In this document: one piece after another, positions 15,101 to 30,100 of the stretch | Layout: every line of letters starts with the position of its first letter | Position numbering within the stretch: position 1 is the stretch's first letter | Assembly (NCBI GenBank): GCA_009741485.1 | Contig: CM019218.1 | Location: 43,074,681-43,138,680 of the forward strand | Length of the DNA stretch: 64,000 nt | Direction of reading: 5' to 3' | Source of the DNA: Malurus cyaneus samueli | Lineage: Eukaryota; Chordata; Aves; Passeriformes; Maluridae | Program-made: the position numbers and the translations under genes | Notes under the pieces: model-generated | What the model was told of the DNA's origin: nothing | The model's input: only the letters and a program-made list of their open reading frames with translations | The model's database searches: none

Positions 15101-15192
15101 CTTGGTCTCTTCTCCTTTCTATTTTCTACCAGCTTTGAAATCCAAAGAAGTGACAATCATTCCACCTTTACAAAATGCACTGAAAGTAAAGG
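12179..15192 (+). CDS. MUC5AC: Exons 1-3: signal peptide and N-terminal leader
   Basis: Exon 1 codes from 12179 to 12251, exon 2 is 14161-14232 and exon 3 is 15133-15192. All have GT-AG borders and all junctions are phase 1. The protein begins [14 protein letters not shown], followed by a hydrophobic run (ILALVFI) and QIKG, a classic secretory signal peptide of about 24-26 residues. Residues about 26-68 are a low-cysteine, basic and proline-containing linker with VSIPLPDRE and VTIIPPLQ. This matches the leader before D1 in MUC5-type mucins. Intron 1 (12252-14160) is 1.9 kb and holds no gene I recognise. Confidence 0.85.
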
Positions 15193-18100
15193 GTAAGTTA
15201 AGCTAATGTCATGGCTCAGATATCTGTGCTCTTGTTAATGACACAGAGCATGGAGTGACTGAAAAAAATCAGTAAATTGTGTAAGATTCTTTAGCATCAT
15301 AAAAAAAATTAACAAAAAATTAGTTCATCAGGTAGCATGGATAATCTAAATGTGAATCCAGTGCTTTGCCTCATTGATGCAGCTGTAAAAAAACAAAAAC
15401 AAAAAAACAAAACAAAAAAAAAAATTAAATAGGTATTTATGCATGCATATGTATTTTACATGTTTTTCTCCAGTATTATATGTAATTTCCAGCAAAGAGA
15501 GGAAAATAGTGTGTGAAAACTAGTGTGCTGAAAACTGTCGAGACACCTTATCTAGGGAATAGGGTACAATTCGAATAGGGTGAGCACAAATGTGGAAGAG
15601 ATGTGGAAAGGGACTGAGAAGATAATCAGGGAGGTTGGAGAGTATGCCTGTGAGGAAAGGAAGAGTGAAACTAAAGAAGAGATTTCTATAATGGGGAGGG
15701 GAAGGAGCAGGGAGGTGGAACTCCTTCAAAGTGAAGTGTAATTTTGTCACAAGAACAACCAGGCATACATGGGTCAGGAATATGGTTTGGAAGATGCAGG
15801 CAAAAGTTTTTCAGCCATTCAGAGGCTGTGGTTTGAGTGGCCTTCTGTAGCAGAAGTATCAGCTAGTTTTAAACTACCTTTAACATGGTTTTATGGTGAA
15901 ACTTTAGGACTTCATACATGTAGGAAAGGATTTACAGGATATGGATGTCACCAGAACTAGAGCACTGGATCTAGTGACCCAAGAGGTCTCTTCTAATCCT
16001 AGGCCCTATATCCTTATGCAAAACTGATAAAACACAAAAAGGAACTGAACTAAATAAATAAATTATAATAAATAAATAGCATATCAAGACAGAAAAAAGA
16101 AGATGGACTTTTTGGGCAGGGGCTAGTGAAAGAAATAGGAGGGATAAAGCATCTAAAGGGAGGGAATTACAAAGAATAACAGAATATTCTTACTGCTTAT
16201 TTTAAACAGCTGGCAACCCCTTCCACAATGGCCGTGTTTGCAGCACATGGGGCAACTTCCACTTCAAGACCTTTGACGGGGACATCTTTTACTTCCCTGG
16301 GGTCTGCAATTACATCTTTGCATCCAACTGCAAGTCTGCCTACGAGGACTTCAACATCCAGATCAGGCGTGCAATGGTGGAAAATGCTACCGTTATCACC
16401 CGTGTGATCATGAAGCTGGAAGGAATAGTGATCGAACTGACCCGCGACTCTGTCCTGTTCGACGACAAATTGTATGTTCCTATCTTGTTCCCAGCGGACT
16501 CTTTGAGCAAGCACCCCTTTCCCTCATCTGATCTCACATGGCTCCCAAGCAGTGGGAGGGCTCAAGTCCTTCCTGAAGTATTTACAAAAAAAAAAAAAGA
16601 GGGCTTGACAGTGAGCTAAATACCATTTTTGCAGATTATCCCTGTTCTGTTCAGATGAGCTATATCCAATATGCTGCCCTACTGATACAATTGTGTATTT
16701 ATGTAATTAGGTCTATACAAGGGTTTTTACACACTTGAAGTTATTACTTTCCATTAATTTTACCAGAGCAGAATCCCTGGGAGGAATTTTTGACAGCTTT
16801 TGTCCTTGCACTCAACAGTATGCAGTAAAGCAGTGGCTGCAGCTTGTACCTGAGTTAATTTTAAACTATCTGTTCTGAAACTTGCTATCTATTCAGCAAT
16901 TGTAGCACTGACTTTGGCATAGGGTGTGAAACCTGCCCAAAAGGTCAGGTAAATATTTGGGTAGCTATCCCACAGTGAGTTGTATGTTATGTACAGTGAG
17001 CTCGTATAAAGGTTATCTTGGGTACAGCTTCCTGAATGGTACTCATGTCACAGAAAGCCTGAAGTCTACCCCTTTTATTATCAAATGCTTTAAGGAGTAA
17101 ATAACAATATCCTGAAGCATACTGCCTGCAAAACAGAGCCTCCCAGCACTTTTTTGAATAATACAAACAAAGATAAATTCTAAAATTTTACCTAGAAAAA
17201 CACCCTTAACATAAAAAGCCAAAAGGCACAACAGGGAAAGCAAGCCTGATCCATTTGCACGAGAGGCCATTGCATAAGAAATGGACAAAATGTTACAAAT
17301 CTCTGTCGTCTGTAGTTTATTATTGCTCTAATTTCCTCACAGACATACGTTCAAAATTCTCAAAGGGAATGAGAAAGGATATAATTGTGGACATTCAGTG
17401 GATATTCTGTCCCTATCCCTGGTGACTTACGGTGATCTTTCCCCAGGGTCCAGATCCCCTACAGCCATATGGGAGTCTTCATAGAGAGAAGTAACAACTA
17501 TTTGAAAGTTTCTGCCAAGTTGGGGATGACCTTCCTTTGGAATGGATACGATGCCCTCCTGGTAAGAAAACATCCGAAACACAGCAGAAAGTCTGTATTT
17601 TGAAAATAGTCTGTTTATCTTTTCAGTATTACCACCAGGCAGGTGTTAGCTACTTCTGGATTTGTGTCCATTTTTAGTGTATTGTTTTGTCTTCCAGTCT
17701 TCTCCCAGTTTCCCTATTGTTCCCCACCAAGCTCACCTTGAATCAATAGACCCCCAGTAATAATGTTCCTACCTCACAATGAAGTACTTCTCAGATTCCA
17801 GACTTGGCAAAGTACTGGTGTTCACAACCCAGGGCTAAAATAAGAGCAAGTTTTTCTTGGTCATCATTGGTCTTTCCAGTGGTGCGTAGTTGTTACCATA
17901 CAACACCATCTGCACAGCAAACCTACCTCAAATGCTGAGTACACAATACTTGTATAGGCTGTACTCCTAACCATCAAGACTGACATTTCTCTGAACCTCC
18001 TTCCTCATCTTTTTTTAGGTGGAACTAGATAAGAAATATGCCAATCAAACTTGTGGGCTTTGCGGGGACTTCAATGGAATTCCAGTCAGCAATGAATTTA

Positions 18101-21100
18101 TTTCAGGAAGTAAGTAATAAAAAAAATTATTAAATATTGGTGCTTGTTTTTCCTTTTTACAATATACTGTAATACAGGTTATGGTAACATTAACTGCAAA
18201 CTAGAAATACTTCTTCATGTATTTCTGTGATGTCAGTTGTGCATATTCAGGGTTTTGAGATATATTAGACTGCTTCGATCACTGTTAGATATTTTAAGAC
18301 TTGGCACATAAAAATTTTTCCTTGTTTTCAGTAATTAGGATCCATTTCTTTATATACCCTGCTCATCATCTTTTACCTTTCATGTTATAGTATTATTTAG
18401 TAATTGCTGTTTGCCTTGTAGTAGGTAGCGTCACAAAAGAAAATATCTCCATGAAAAATTCAGTAAGCATTATTCTAATAATTGAACTGGTTTTTTTACA
18501 GAAACAAAACTGACTCCCATACAGTTTGGTAATAGGCAGAAGATGGACGGACCCACAGAGCAGTGTGATGATCCTATTCCTCCTACTTCTCTGGTGAACT
18601 GCTCAACAGAATTTGTAAGTACCTCTCCCTCTAAATTTGCTTTCTCATTGTGAAATACATTCTCCACCTTTGGAGAATTTTTTTTAGGAGGGGAAAAATA
18701 CAACATGATACGACAAATGTAGATTTGGAAAGAAAAATATTCTAAATTTCATGTTTTATTGTTTGTTAAAGTGAATGCCAAAAATTTGCATTCCCCTTCT
18801 ATGAGAAAACTGCATGTTTTCCTGAAGGAGAAAATTACTAAGGATGTCTTAACAAAAAGAGATTTTATAGTGTTTGGGAATTCACCTGAGGTGATAGTAA
18901 CTAAGGATAATGGAAGATACTAGAGTTAATCAAAGGAGTTCCATGTGTTTGTGCCCTATTGTTAAATGTTTCCTTAACTATCTACTTATGTCTACTGTTA
19001 TATGGGTTTCTGAACCAGATGAACCTTTGATTTGTTCTCCTACATGCCTTAAATAATTAGTTTAATATTTTGTAAACACTTTGTTTACCTTCCCTTTTCC
19101 TTTCTAGGCTTCTATCTGTGAGACAGTATTAACCAGCAAAGCATTTACGAGTTGTAACAGGCTTGTGAACGTTCAGGACTACATTGAAACTTGCATACAA
19201 GACCTGTGCCACTGTGACAGCTCTATGGCAGACTTCTGCATGTGCAATACCTTTGCTGAGTATTCCCGACAGTGTGCTCATGCAGGTGGACAGCCCCTGA
19301 ACTGGAGAACCTCAGAACTGTGTCGTGAGTATCTTGGGAAGGGATTTCCACCTATGCTTACTACCCACATCTTCAAGTACATGAGGTGTTATCCTGAAGA
19401 AGACAGTCATTTAAAAGTGCATGCAATTATCATGAAATCAGTCTTAACCTGATCATATGCAAAACTTAGGGAATATGGAAGCTTAGAAGATTTTGCCTTA
19501 CCAAGGATTTTTCAGTATAAACCAGAAAATCTAAAACGTTTGAGCCTCCACTTGGATCAGGATAACCCATCATACTTGACACAAAACCTAAATTGCAAAT
19601 ACCGTTTTCTCAACCTTTCAAATGAAAAGTCAGTTTTATATATCCTTTCTACTTTCAGCCAAATCATGTCCCTTCAACATGCAATACCATGAGTGTGGTT
19701 CTCCCTGCTCCGACACGTGCAGCAACCCAGAACGATCTGCACTTTGTGAAGATCACTGTACAGATGGCTGTGTCTGTCCTCCAGGTAAGCTCATTTCCTA
19801 CTCTTTTCTCATAGTCAAGCCCCCTAGAATAATTACCCGTAAGCATTTAACAGCTTTGGAACTCTGTATCATTCTTATCACATCATCGGTGTTACTATCA
19901 TTGAAAGAACAGCTACATTTCTCCCCTGGATGCACTAAGTCCATTTAAACAACAAATGTGCTTAGGAGAATGAAATGTTTAACCAGATTTTACACACAAT
20001 GACAACTCCAGCTGTTAGCAAAGCTGCATTTGGTTTCCCAAATGACCAACTGCTTGTAAAGTGTTGTGTGTCTAAACAACAAGGAGCTGACAGAGAACTA
20101 AAAGCTCTAAAAAGTGCATAAAATCTGATGCTTCAGAGAATTACACACAAGAACTGAGTATCAGTATATGATAAATCTGTTCTCTTTGTGCATACTTCTG
20201 GGTCTTAATTTTTTTGCTGCTGTGAGTGACTGTGTATCATAGGATTTTCACCCCTGGCAGCTGCTCTGCCCATCCCCATGCTGTCTTACAGAACTCACCA
20301 TCCCTTGTTTGTGTAGTAGCATTGACCTCTCTAAGACAATCCTCTGTCTCTGGGCATAAAAATACTTACAGTACAAATGTGTCCCTGGGCTGTCTTACAA
20401 ATGGTTCATCTATAATACCTTATTGCATAATAGTTTTAATCCTAATTCCATTCTGATGGAGTCCATAAAAGACAGGTATTTTCCTAAAGGTCCCTTTTGA
20501 TCACATTAAGATTTTAGAAAGACTCCAATAGAATATAGCCCTTCAATCTCTACATTGCATCAAATTATTTGAAAATACTAAAGAAATGAGCCATATTCTC
20601 AGGCCATCTGCTAGATATGTGTCCAAAGGCAGGTTCTGCAGTGCACAAAATCGGTAATAGACACTTTCTTTTCCTAGGAATGGTATTTGATGATGTTAAT
20701 GGTGCTGGCTGCATTCCTCGTAGAGAATGCCACTGTACCTATCAAGGTGAAACTTATGCTCCTGGTGCCTCCTTCTCATCTAAATGCAGATCATGGTAAC
20801 ATACTTTCTCACTTTTTTTTTTTTTAAAAAAAAAGAAAGAAAACAGGGAAAAAAAAAAACTCTAATTTGCCCTTAAAGAAGTAATAACAAACTACTTACC
20901 AATTGAAGTTCCATGATTACATTCTTCTAGAGGATATTTTTATGTGTGTTTGCCCTTCAAACTTGGAAAAAAAAATCAGTTTTTGAATAGGTGCTTTGAT
21001 TTCAAGACCTACCAATGAAGGAAGATAATCCAAGTCAAATACCAGAGGTGTTTAAAAATGTGAATTTTACAGCCTTTGCAGCACTACAATGTAATGCTAA

Positions 21101-24100
21101 GATGCTCATATAAATACTATAGAGGACATGACATTTAAGGGCATGTTGCATTTAGACGAGTGGGAGATCACATTTGAGAGGCATGACTGGCAAATATATA
21201 ATATTTTTTTAAATATCCCCATAATTACAGAAGTATTACTACATAAGTGCATGCAAATGTACCTATCTATTTATTTAATTAAAGAAACACTTAACATATT
21301 TGATGTAGATGACAAGTTTACCAGGAATGAATTCTGGCCAAAGACTGAAAGTGAACAGCGATATATAGAGAAAATTATCACTGATATAAATGTGCCTGCC
21401 CCATATCTGAGATTTCAAAGCAATACCGATTTCTTTGGCAGCATGATCAGTGTTTCAAGAGGAAAATTAAGGCCTCATCTGCCCTTATTGTCTTTTTTTT
21501 GTCTTCACTTACACTACTGCATTACCCAATGTTACTGAATGCCTTTTTCATTTCAGTACCTGTGTTGGAGGAGAATGGTCTTGTGTCACTCAGTCATGCC
21601 CTGGGACTTGCAGTGTTGAAGGAGGTTCCCACATTTCAACATTTGATGAGAAACACTATTCCTTCTTTGGAGACTGTAGTTATGTCCTGACCAAGGTAAA
21701 AATGAATCACAATCCTTGCTAAAGAAAAGTGGTTTTATTATAATAATGTTGTTTAATGAAAACTATTGTCAATCACATCTGTTTTCTGAATGTTAGAGGG
21801 TTAACATGGATTGAGGGTTAACATGGTTAGTGAGTTACCATCCCTAAATGGATTTCAGGGGCTTTTCTGTTAGGGTTATACTAAATAATATTGTGGTATT
21901 TGTGTTCTTTGATCATTGTTTTAAGACTTGCACTGGATTTTTATGTTAGATTTCATAACCCTGGGTATTTTAATTGTTTATTTTTACTGGATTACTAAGG
22001 TAAACTGAATGCCAGAATCAATGTATATTTCCCAGTGTGCAGACTGCATGAATGTCAGCTTATTTGGTCACTCTAGACATTTATGTAAATCCTATGAGCA
22101 AGAAGAAATTAAATAAACAATATTTTAAACTACTTACTTCACTAATAATTCCATCTGAGTGTGAATCTTTTTGAGATAACAATATTTCAATGCAGCAAAC
22201 CTTTTAACGATATCTTTTGTTTTCTTCAAGCTCTGTGACAGCAACGAATTCACAGTGTTGGGGGATATCCACAAGTGTGGCCTGACTGACACTGAGACAT
22301 GCCTCAAGGGTATAGCCATTACCCTAAACGGAGGACAAACGGTGAGCAGCAAGTGGAGACACCTGACATTGAGCAGGAACATTCTCTTAGATTAACAGAC
22401 AAGGCCAATGACACATAACAGTACAGACAAGAAATCTGTGCTGACTTTTTGGTTTTATCTCATTTGAACATTATTAAAAGAAAAATTAAGAATAAAGTAA
22501 GAACATTAGAAGACAAGATCCTAGTAGGTTTCTGTTATTTAGATAACTTCTGGTTTTTGCTTTCTTGCACAGTCAATAGACCACAGTAATAAAGATTAAA
22601 GAAATAGTACAGGAATCAGAACACCATCATAGTCTCGCTCCTTTTTTTCCCCCTTTATCTTGAATGGTATTAGATAAAAAATAATTGGAAAGTATTTTAC
22701 TTATCTGCTTGATAATAATTGCCTTTTCTTGTGGACAGAACATTGTGATCCAGCCTTCTGGTAGTGTATTTGTGAACATGATATACACACAGCTGCCATT
22801 CTCAGCAGGTGAGTTCTTTTGAAAAATTGCTGTAATAGTTCTCACTTCTACTTTTGGATGTTATTACTTGAGTTAAGCTAAAGCCAAATCCTACTTCTGG
22901 TTACACTGCAGCAAACCCAGGGTACTGCAGTAGAAGCACCATCTCCCATTTTTATGTAATAGGGTTTTCCTCTTCAATACTAATAATTTTAGCAAAATGA
23001 TGTTTTTAATTTAACAATATCTAATTAGTTCAAGCAAATAGTGTTATTGCATACTTTCAGATCCAAACATTGCTATAAGAGAGGAAAGAAAAATTCCGAC
23101 ACTAGTCTCCAATATGTTAAGTCATTTAGTTCCCTGTGCTCCCCCTGTCCTTTACCTTGAAACACACTTATCACAGAAGTTTCCCACATGCCAGTTCTTC
23201 TCAAACATTACTTCACCTGAACACAAAGCAAACAATGAAAGGACAGAAGTCTTCAATTAAACAGTGTTACAGTACATTCATCAAACAAAGCCAACATTTT
23301 AAATAACAGCAAAAGCATGTGCTCTTCCCTCAATTTAAAATACCTGATAGAAAGTGGAGGTTTTGTATGTACTTGTTGTTTAGGTGTTTAGGTAAGACTG
23401 TTTTGGTGCTGGATTTGTAATATAAGGATCATCTTCCCCCAGTTCTTCAGAAATTAGGATCATATCAAACACAGCTGTAGAATTCCTCTGTATAATGAAC
23501 AATTATTTCAACTGCTCATCTTGTATGAAATTAGAACTATCAATTCTTATATCCCTAGCAAACGTCACCATCTTCAGGCCTTCATCTTTCTTCGTGGTTC
23601 TGCAAACAACTTTTGGCCTTCAGCTACAGGTTCAACTTGTGCCTTCAATGCAAGTTTTTATAGACTTAGACCCATCATATAAAGGGCAGACCTGTGGTAA
23701 GTGACCTTGTCATAACATGTGCCTTCACCAGTACCTGCCATCCTGGAAGAGACTTGCACAGACCATGTTCTTCCTTCTAGGTCTCTGTGGAACCTTCAAT
23801 GACATACAGAGCGATGATTTCAAAACCACCAGTGGGGTGATAGAGGGCACTTCAGCTGCCTTTGGCAATACTTGGAAAACTCGGGCTGATTGTCCTGATG
23901 CCAAAAATACCTTTGAGGACCCCTGTACAGTCAGCATACAAAATGGTAAGCTCAGTAACCTCTTGTATTCTCCTTCAAGATGAAAAGAAGGAATAAGCTG
24001 ATCAAACACCAAGCATTTAGCCTAAATAACAGAACAGAACAGAACTATTTGCACACATACACACAATATTCCTCAGCTGATGCTGGTAGTATTCAAGTAG

Positions 24101-27100
24101 CAATAACTAGGAAAATATTTTGGATCTTCAGAAATATTCCTTTGGATCAAGACAGCAAGTAAACTTACTTAAGGGAAACTGGAACCATACAGCATGTTGG
24201 GGATTCATCTGTGGAAAGGACTGACTATCATACAGGAAAAAGAGCTGTGCATGGCCCCACTGAAGGCTGTGGTCCCACTGTTAAACTGAGAACCAGACTT
24301 ACAGCTCAGAGGTTCAAAGCATTCCAGCTCTATTTCAGCCAACAAAATATATAATTTTTAAGTATTCACAAACTGCTCTTCTGTTTTCTGAGATGTGCTA
24401 GCATACTTTTCGTTTACAATGTGAATCTTCTTTTTTAAAATTCAACAAGGATATTATTTATCTGTTTATTCTGTGACAACTATCATGAATCAGAGAACAT
24501 TCCATTTATGAAGAATTCATATTTCTGTCTAGAGGAAGTGAAAGGCTGTGCTTCAGCAAACGCAGAACTTAATTATATTGTAAAGTTAAGTTTCTGCAAC
24601 TTCCCTGCAGGAGGTATAGTTACATTGACACAAGACTTTTGAAAATGAAGCACAATAGAAATCCTTACTGTGTTTTAATTCACAGACCAGTATGCTCAGC
24701 ACTGGTGTGGACTGCTCTCTGATACCATGGGACCTTTTGCTGAATGTCACTCAACAGTGAATCCAGAAGTTTACCAGAAGGTATTTGTCTCTAACTCTAT
24801 CCCATTTAAGAGAAAAAGACTTTGATTTCTGATACCAACACCTGAGAGAACAACTTGCCAATTATGAGGAGATGCACTCAGGATAGCTCTTTTCAAGCCA
24901 AGTGTTCATTCTTATCTACACAACATGAAATGTACTCCTTCATAAAGCTACCTTTCCGTCCATTCCCTGGAGGATAAACTTACAGATGTATTCCTCTTGC
25001 ACCTATTTTTGGGTCAAACTTAGAAATTAAACTGCGATTTTGGATTCCCTGTCAAAGAACAAAAAATGTCCTTCCTGAGATAAATAATGAAAGCTTTAGT
25101 AAAAGTCTTAACTGATAATTTAATTCCTCTGAATTGCTCTCAGAAGGCTTTTGCATACATGCAAAGACAAGGCAAGCAGTGTGTGTAAAAAGCAGCAAAG
25201 ATTTAGGTAAGATGCGAATGAAATTGTTCCAGGAATTCAGAGTGATGAAGCTTTGTAACAGAGTCTCTGAGTACCTTGCAAAACATTCCTGTTACTGGAA
25301 ATTTGCAAGATTATGTTCAATAAACATCTTCTGGAATCAAAGTATTATAGTATCCCTGCCCAGCATAGAAACAATATCAAATAATTTCTTGTTTTCTTTG
25401 TTCCTCTGCTGCAGAGAGCCCAGGCTCTTAAGCATAAACTCCAAAATCTGGGTGGCATCGAATAACCTCCTTTCATTCTAAATATATTTGGTACAGTGGC
25501 AACAAACTGGAAGTAGTTGGAAAAGCACCAACACCTGAAAAAAATCTTAAAAAATATGAAAAAGAAAAAATAGTTTAAAATAGCAGACCTCAAATTACTC
25601 TTTATTCACATAAATAGTCTTTTTTGAAAGAGCTCAGTGAAAGTCAGGCATATATTTGCTTACATATGCAGATTACACTCATTTTAACCTCTAATGTACA
25701 AAACACTCTTAGAAAATGCAGAGTACTGTGACTTTGACATGACAATCTGATAATCACATGTAATCCTCTGTTCTTAGAACTGTATGTTTGACACGTGTAA
25801 CTGTGAGAAGAGTGAGGACTGCATGTGTGCTGCCCTTTCCAGCTATGTCAGAGCCTGTGCTGCGAAAGGAGTTCTCCTCACCGGATGGAGGGACAAAGCT
25901 TGCAGTAAGTTTTACATCCCTCTGCCTTTTGAAAATGATCACCCAGAAGGCCCAGCACAGTAGTTCTTGGGGATTCCCACAGCAAATAGTGTTAAACTGG
26001 GGTTTAACTACAGCATTAACTTTCGAGAAGCCGAGGAGGACAGGTATACCATAAAAGAAAAACAGTCAGTTGGGAGAAATATTAAAAAGAGGCTTCATTA
26101 GATTACTTGCTCAAAACCAGCAGAAGTAACACAGAGAGCAATACCCTTGCAATAGGAATAAAATAAGTAGGGTGTTTCTCAATTTATTTTGACAAAAAGC
26201 ATAAAAATAGCAATGAGGAGGAAACACACTATGCCTTAATATAATTGAACTTAGTTCTTTTTTTTTAACTTGGACAAAACATTTGTGACACATTTATAGG
26301 GAAAAATTTTGCTCTAACAGTTAAAAAAAAATTACACGACTGGGATATCAGTAAACCATGTGTACATACAATGCCATGTTTATCATATATACTTTATGTC
26401 AAATACTTTATATATACCTATAATCATTCTTGAATGAACTATAAATATAACTCACATTTTTACTCTCAAGCAAAATACACCACCTTGTGTCCAAAGTCCT
26501 TGAAGTACACCTACAATGTCGATTCCTGCCAACCCACCTGCCGGTCTCTGAGTGAGCCTGATGTCACATGCAACATCAAGTTTGTCCCAGTTGATGGCTG
26601 CACCTGCATAAATGGAACCTACATGGACGACAGTGGCAAATGTGTACCTGCTTCTAGCTGTCCTTGTTACTACAAAGGAATGCCTCTGTCTTCTGGAGAA
26701 GTTGTTCATGATAATGGTGTTGTCTGGTAAGAGATTGCCTATATCCAATTTTTTCTTTTTTATTTTTTTTTTTCTTACAAACATGATACATATATATATA
26801 TATATAATGAATCCTAACCAAATCAAATGGGTTTCTATCCCGAGTAATTTCAATTAAAAAATCAGATTTAAAAAGAATTCTTAGGACTACCCATGTTTGG
26901 AAGATTGTATATAAACAATTAGAGGATTTCAGCAAACAAACCTGTGATGGCTCAGCTTTTGCAAACAGTCCAACTCCCACCCTGTCCCTTTCTCTCTGCC
27001 TCCCCTTCTCCCTCACCTCCACACATACTTTTCTTATCCATGACTGTAAAAGACTTGTTCCATGGTGAAAGGTGCCTGATAATACTGTTACAGATTATTC

Positions 27101-30100
27101 CCATTATGATTAGATTCTGAACTGTTCTAAATGACAGCTTAAAACCAGGCAAATAGAACAAACATTTATTTATATAGAATCTACTTTTATTTTGTTCTAT
27201 TCTAGTATAAAATGTTAGAATTTTTGAAATGTACAAACTGTTCCATAAAGGACACAGTATTTTTTCAGGCTGAAACTTAACTAGTAAACATTTAAAAATA
27301 TCCCTTCCCTTGTTTTTATAGTACTTGTGCCTATGGAAAGCTGAGCTGCATTGGAGAGAAACCTGAACCAGGTAACATGTCATTTAAGATTTACTTTAAT
27401 TCTCCATTTCCATCTTTTCAGTTCTTTCTTCTCTTGTCATAATAATTCTACAATTCTGAAATCAACCAAGAAAATGAACTGAGGACTTCTATAATGTAGA
27501 GGACATTCTCAAAATATAAAGAAACACTGTCTTGCCTTTCAGAAGGCTGAAACAAATTATAACCCCCTGGGTTACCCAGGGTAGAAGCATACTTGGTCAC
27601 CTCACTCAATGTGAGGGCAAAACTATTCACATTTTAATTAAAATGTAAAAGCCAAAAAGCCCCAAGCCAACTAAAAAATCCCCCCCAAAAAACCTCACAC
27701 AGGTAAACCAGGATCTTTGTTACCTTGTTTTGTTTTGTTTTTCTGAAAGGAAGCATTTAATGAAGCTAGCTAAAAATTAATTTCGTTGAGAAGTCCAAAC
27801 ATAGGCATAAAAAAACAGGTGAATACTTGCTACACGTCTTGCTACACATATTATATTAAGGTACACATAACTCACACAAGAGTATTTCAAATTTTTTTCT
27901 TGGAAACACAAAGATACAAATGCATGGTTGATATCATATTTGTCATGGCTTTTCTCTCTTTCAGTCTGTGTGCCTCCCATGGTTTATGTTGACTGTGACA
28001 ATGTCACTGCAAATGAAGTAGGAGCAGGATGCCAGAAGAGCTGTCAGACTCTAGATATGGAATGTGTAAGTACAGACTCTTTATAGCTAATTGAAAGCAC
28101 ATTAATCAAGATCCCTTTTACAATTACCAGCTGCAGCTGGACTCTTCCAGTAGGGAAATGTTTCAAGACACGTTTTCTTTGTGGTCCTTACAGTACAAAA
28201 TTCACTGTGTCTCTGGCTGTGTATGTCCTCACAATCAAGTGTTGGATGGCAAAGGTGGCTGTATAGCTCCAGAAGACTGTCCATGTATCCACAATGGCAA
28301 TTCCTACAGTCCAGGAGAATCAATCAGAGTTGGCTGTAACAACTGGTAAGAGCATATTGAAAAACAGTATTTTGGAGCATCTACAATAGAATAGTTTAAG
28401 CTCCAGGCAAATAACATAAGTACACTCTAGCAGTATCAAGATTTCTAGGAAGGAATCCTACATAAGATGATCCCTTTACTGCCTAAAAAGCAAGCTCTGT
28501 CTATTTTTCTCACAGCCCAGAAATTTCAAGTGGTGAGAAAAACACCATGGGTTTGATGTTGTCATATTCATTCAAGTCAAGAAATCTTTTTCTTCTCAGG
28601 AAATCCTTACATTTCAATACATGCAACAGGATCAGTAAATGTAAAAGACTTGGTGTTCTCTAATCCAAATGATTCATTACATCCTTAAGTAACATAGATT
28701 TGGATTTAACCAGGCTTTCTTGAGCTATGTTGCACTTTTGAGAATAAGCAAACCTAATTTTTTCATTAGATTCTTAATACATTTTAAATTGCAGAAATGT
28801 ACCTACAGTTTTATTGCGTGTATGCCCAGTTTTTACATTTGGAATGCTTTTTGTCTTGTGTAGCACATGTAGAAACAGAAAATGGCAATGCTCTGAAGAA
28901 CCCTGCCTGGAAACGTGCTCTGTTTATGGAGATGGGCATTATACCACCTTTGATGGCAAACGTTTTGATTTTGAAGGAGACTGTGAATATGTTCTGGTCC
29001 AGGTAACAAAGTCCTGCCTAGATTTTTTCTCTAAGCACCCTGCATTTTACTTATGAACATGTAACATAGTTAACAGTGAAAATCATTCCCCTATTTCAGA
29101 ACTACTGTGGTCAACAAGCTATGAATCAGGGAACCTTCAGAGTCATCACTGAGAACATTCCATGTGGCACTACAGGAACTACCTGCTCTAAGTCTATTAA
29201 AGTTTTCCTGGGGGTAAGTATTTTCTTTAAGTTGTGCCAGAAGGATGGAGCAAGCTGTCCCAGACAGACTGCATAGCAGAAATGCCCTCCAAGATAAGGG
29301 AAATGTCACTAGACTTCTTTTCTCACTGCTAATTATTCTTCTCTCTGCTCTAGAAAGCAAAGGAGGGAAATCCACAGAGAAATTTCTTAACATGAGGTTG
29401 TTGAATAGGATCTTTTTGATAATAATATTATTATTATTTCAAGAAGTTACTGTCACTTTACTTTGTAAAGTTATAAAACTTTACAAAGTAAGTGACTTTT
29501 TAAATCGGCCTCTAACTTTTTCTTCTCCTGTCTTAGAACTATGAGCTGGTACTCAGTGATGGACACTCTGATGTCATCCAGAGGACACCTGGAGGAAAAA
29601 TGCCATTCCAAATCCGTTCCATGGGCATCTACCAGGTGGTTGACACTACTGTCGGTCTGATACTCATGTGGGACAAGAAAACCAGTATTTTCATCAAACT
29701 TAGTCCCAGCTTTCAGGTATACTTTAAAAGTGAAAAAATTAATAAAATCAATTCCTAAACAGATTCATACTATCTCCTAAAGAAAGAGGGTGGAAATTTA
29801 GGCAGTAAACCAGAAGACTATAACCAAAAGAACAGAAATTGCATAATATTATCCTTGTTGTGCTGACTTAAATCGTGTACTACACATTTTCTTTAAATTA
29901 TGTTATTCAACAATGGCATAACAGCAACTTTATCAGTAGCTTTCTTCATGAAAAATCCTCACTGATGAGATATAGTCAGGATCAGCTAAAACTAAGTAGC
30001 TCAATACTAAGAACAAAACCCATGAGTCTACTCTGCTTCCTGTTCTCATATTCATTCTTCCTAACAAGTTCGACACATTTCCTCATGGAAAGCATTTTAT

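Noticed and set aside
16197..16514. Minus-strand open frame of 105 codons over exon 4
   Set aside because: It is antisense to VWD1 coding sequence; constraint from the plus-strand frame explains its openness.
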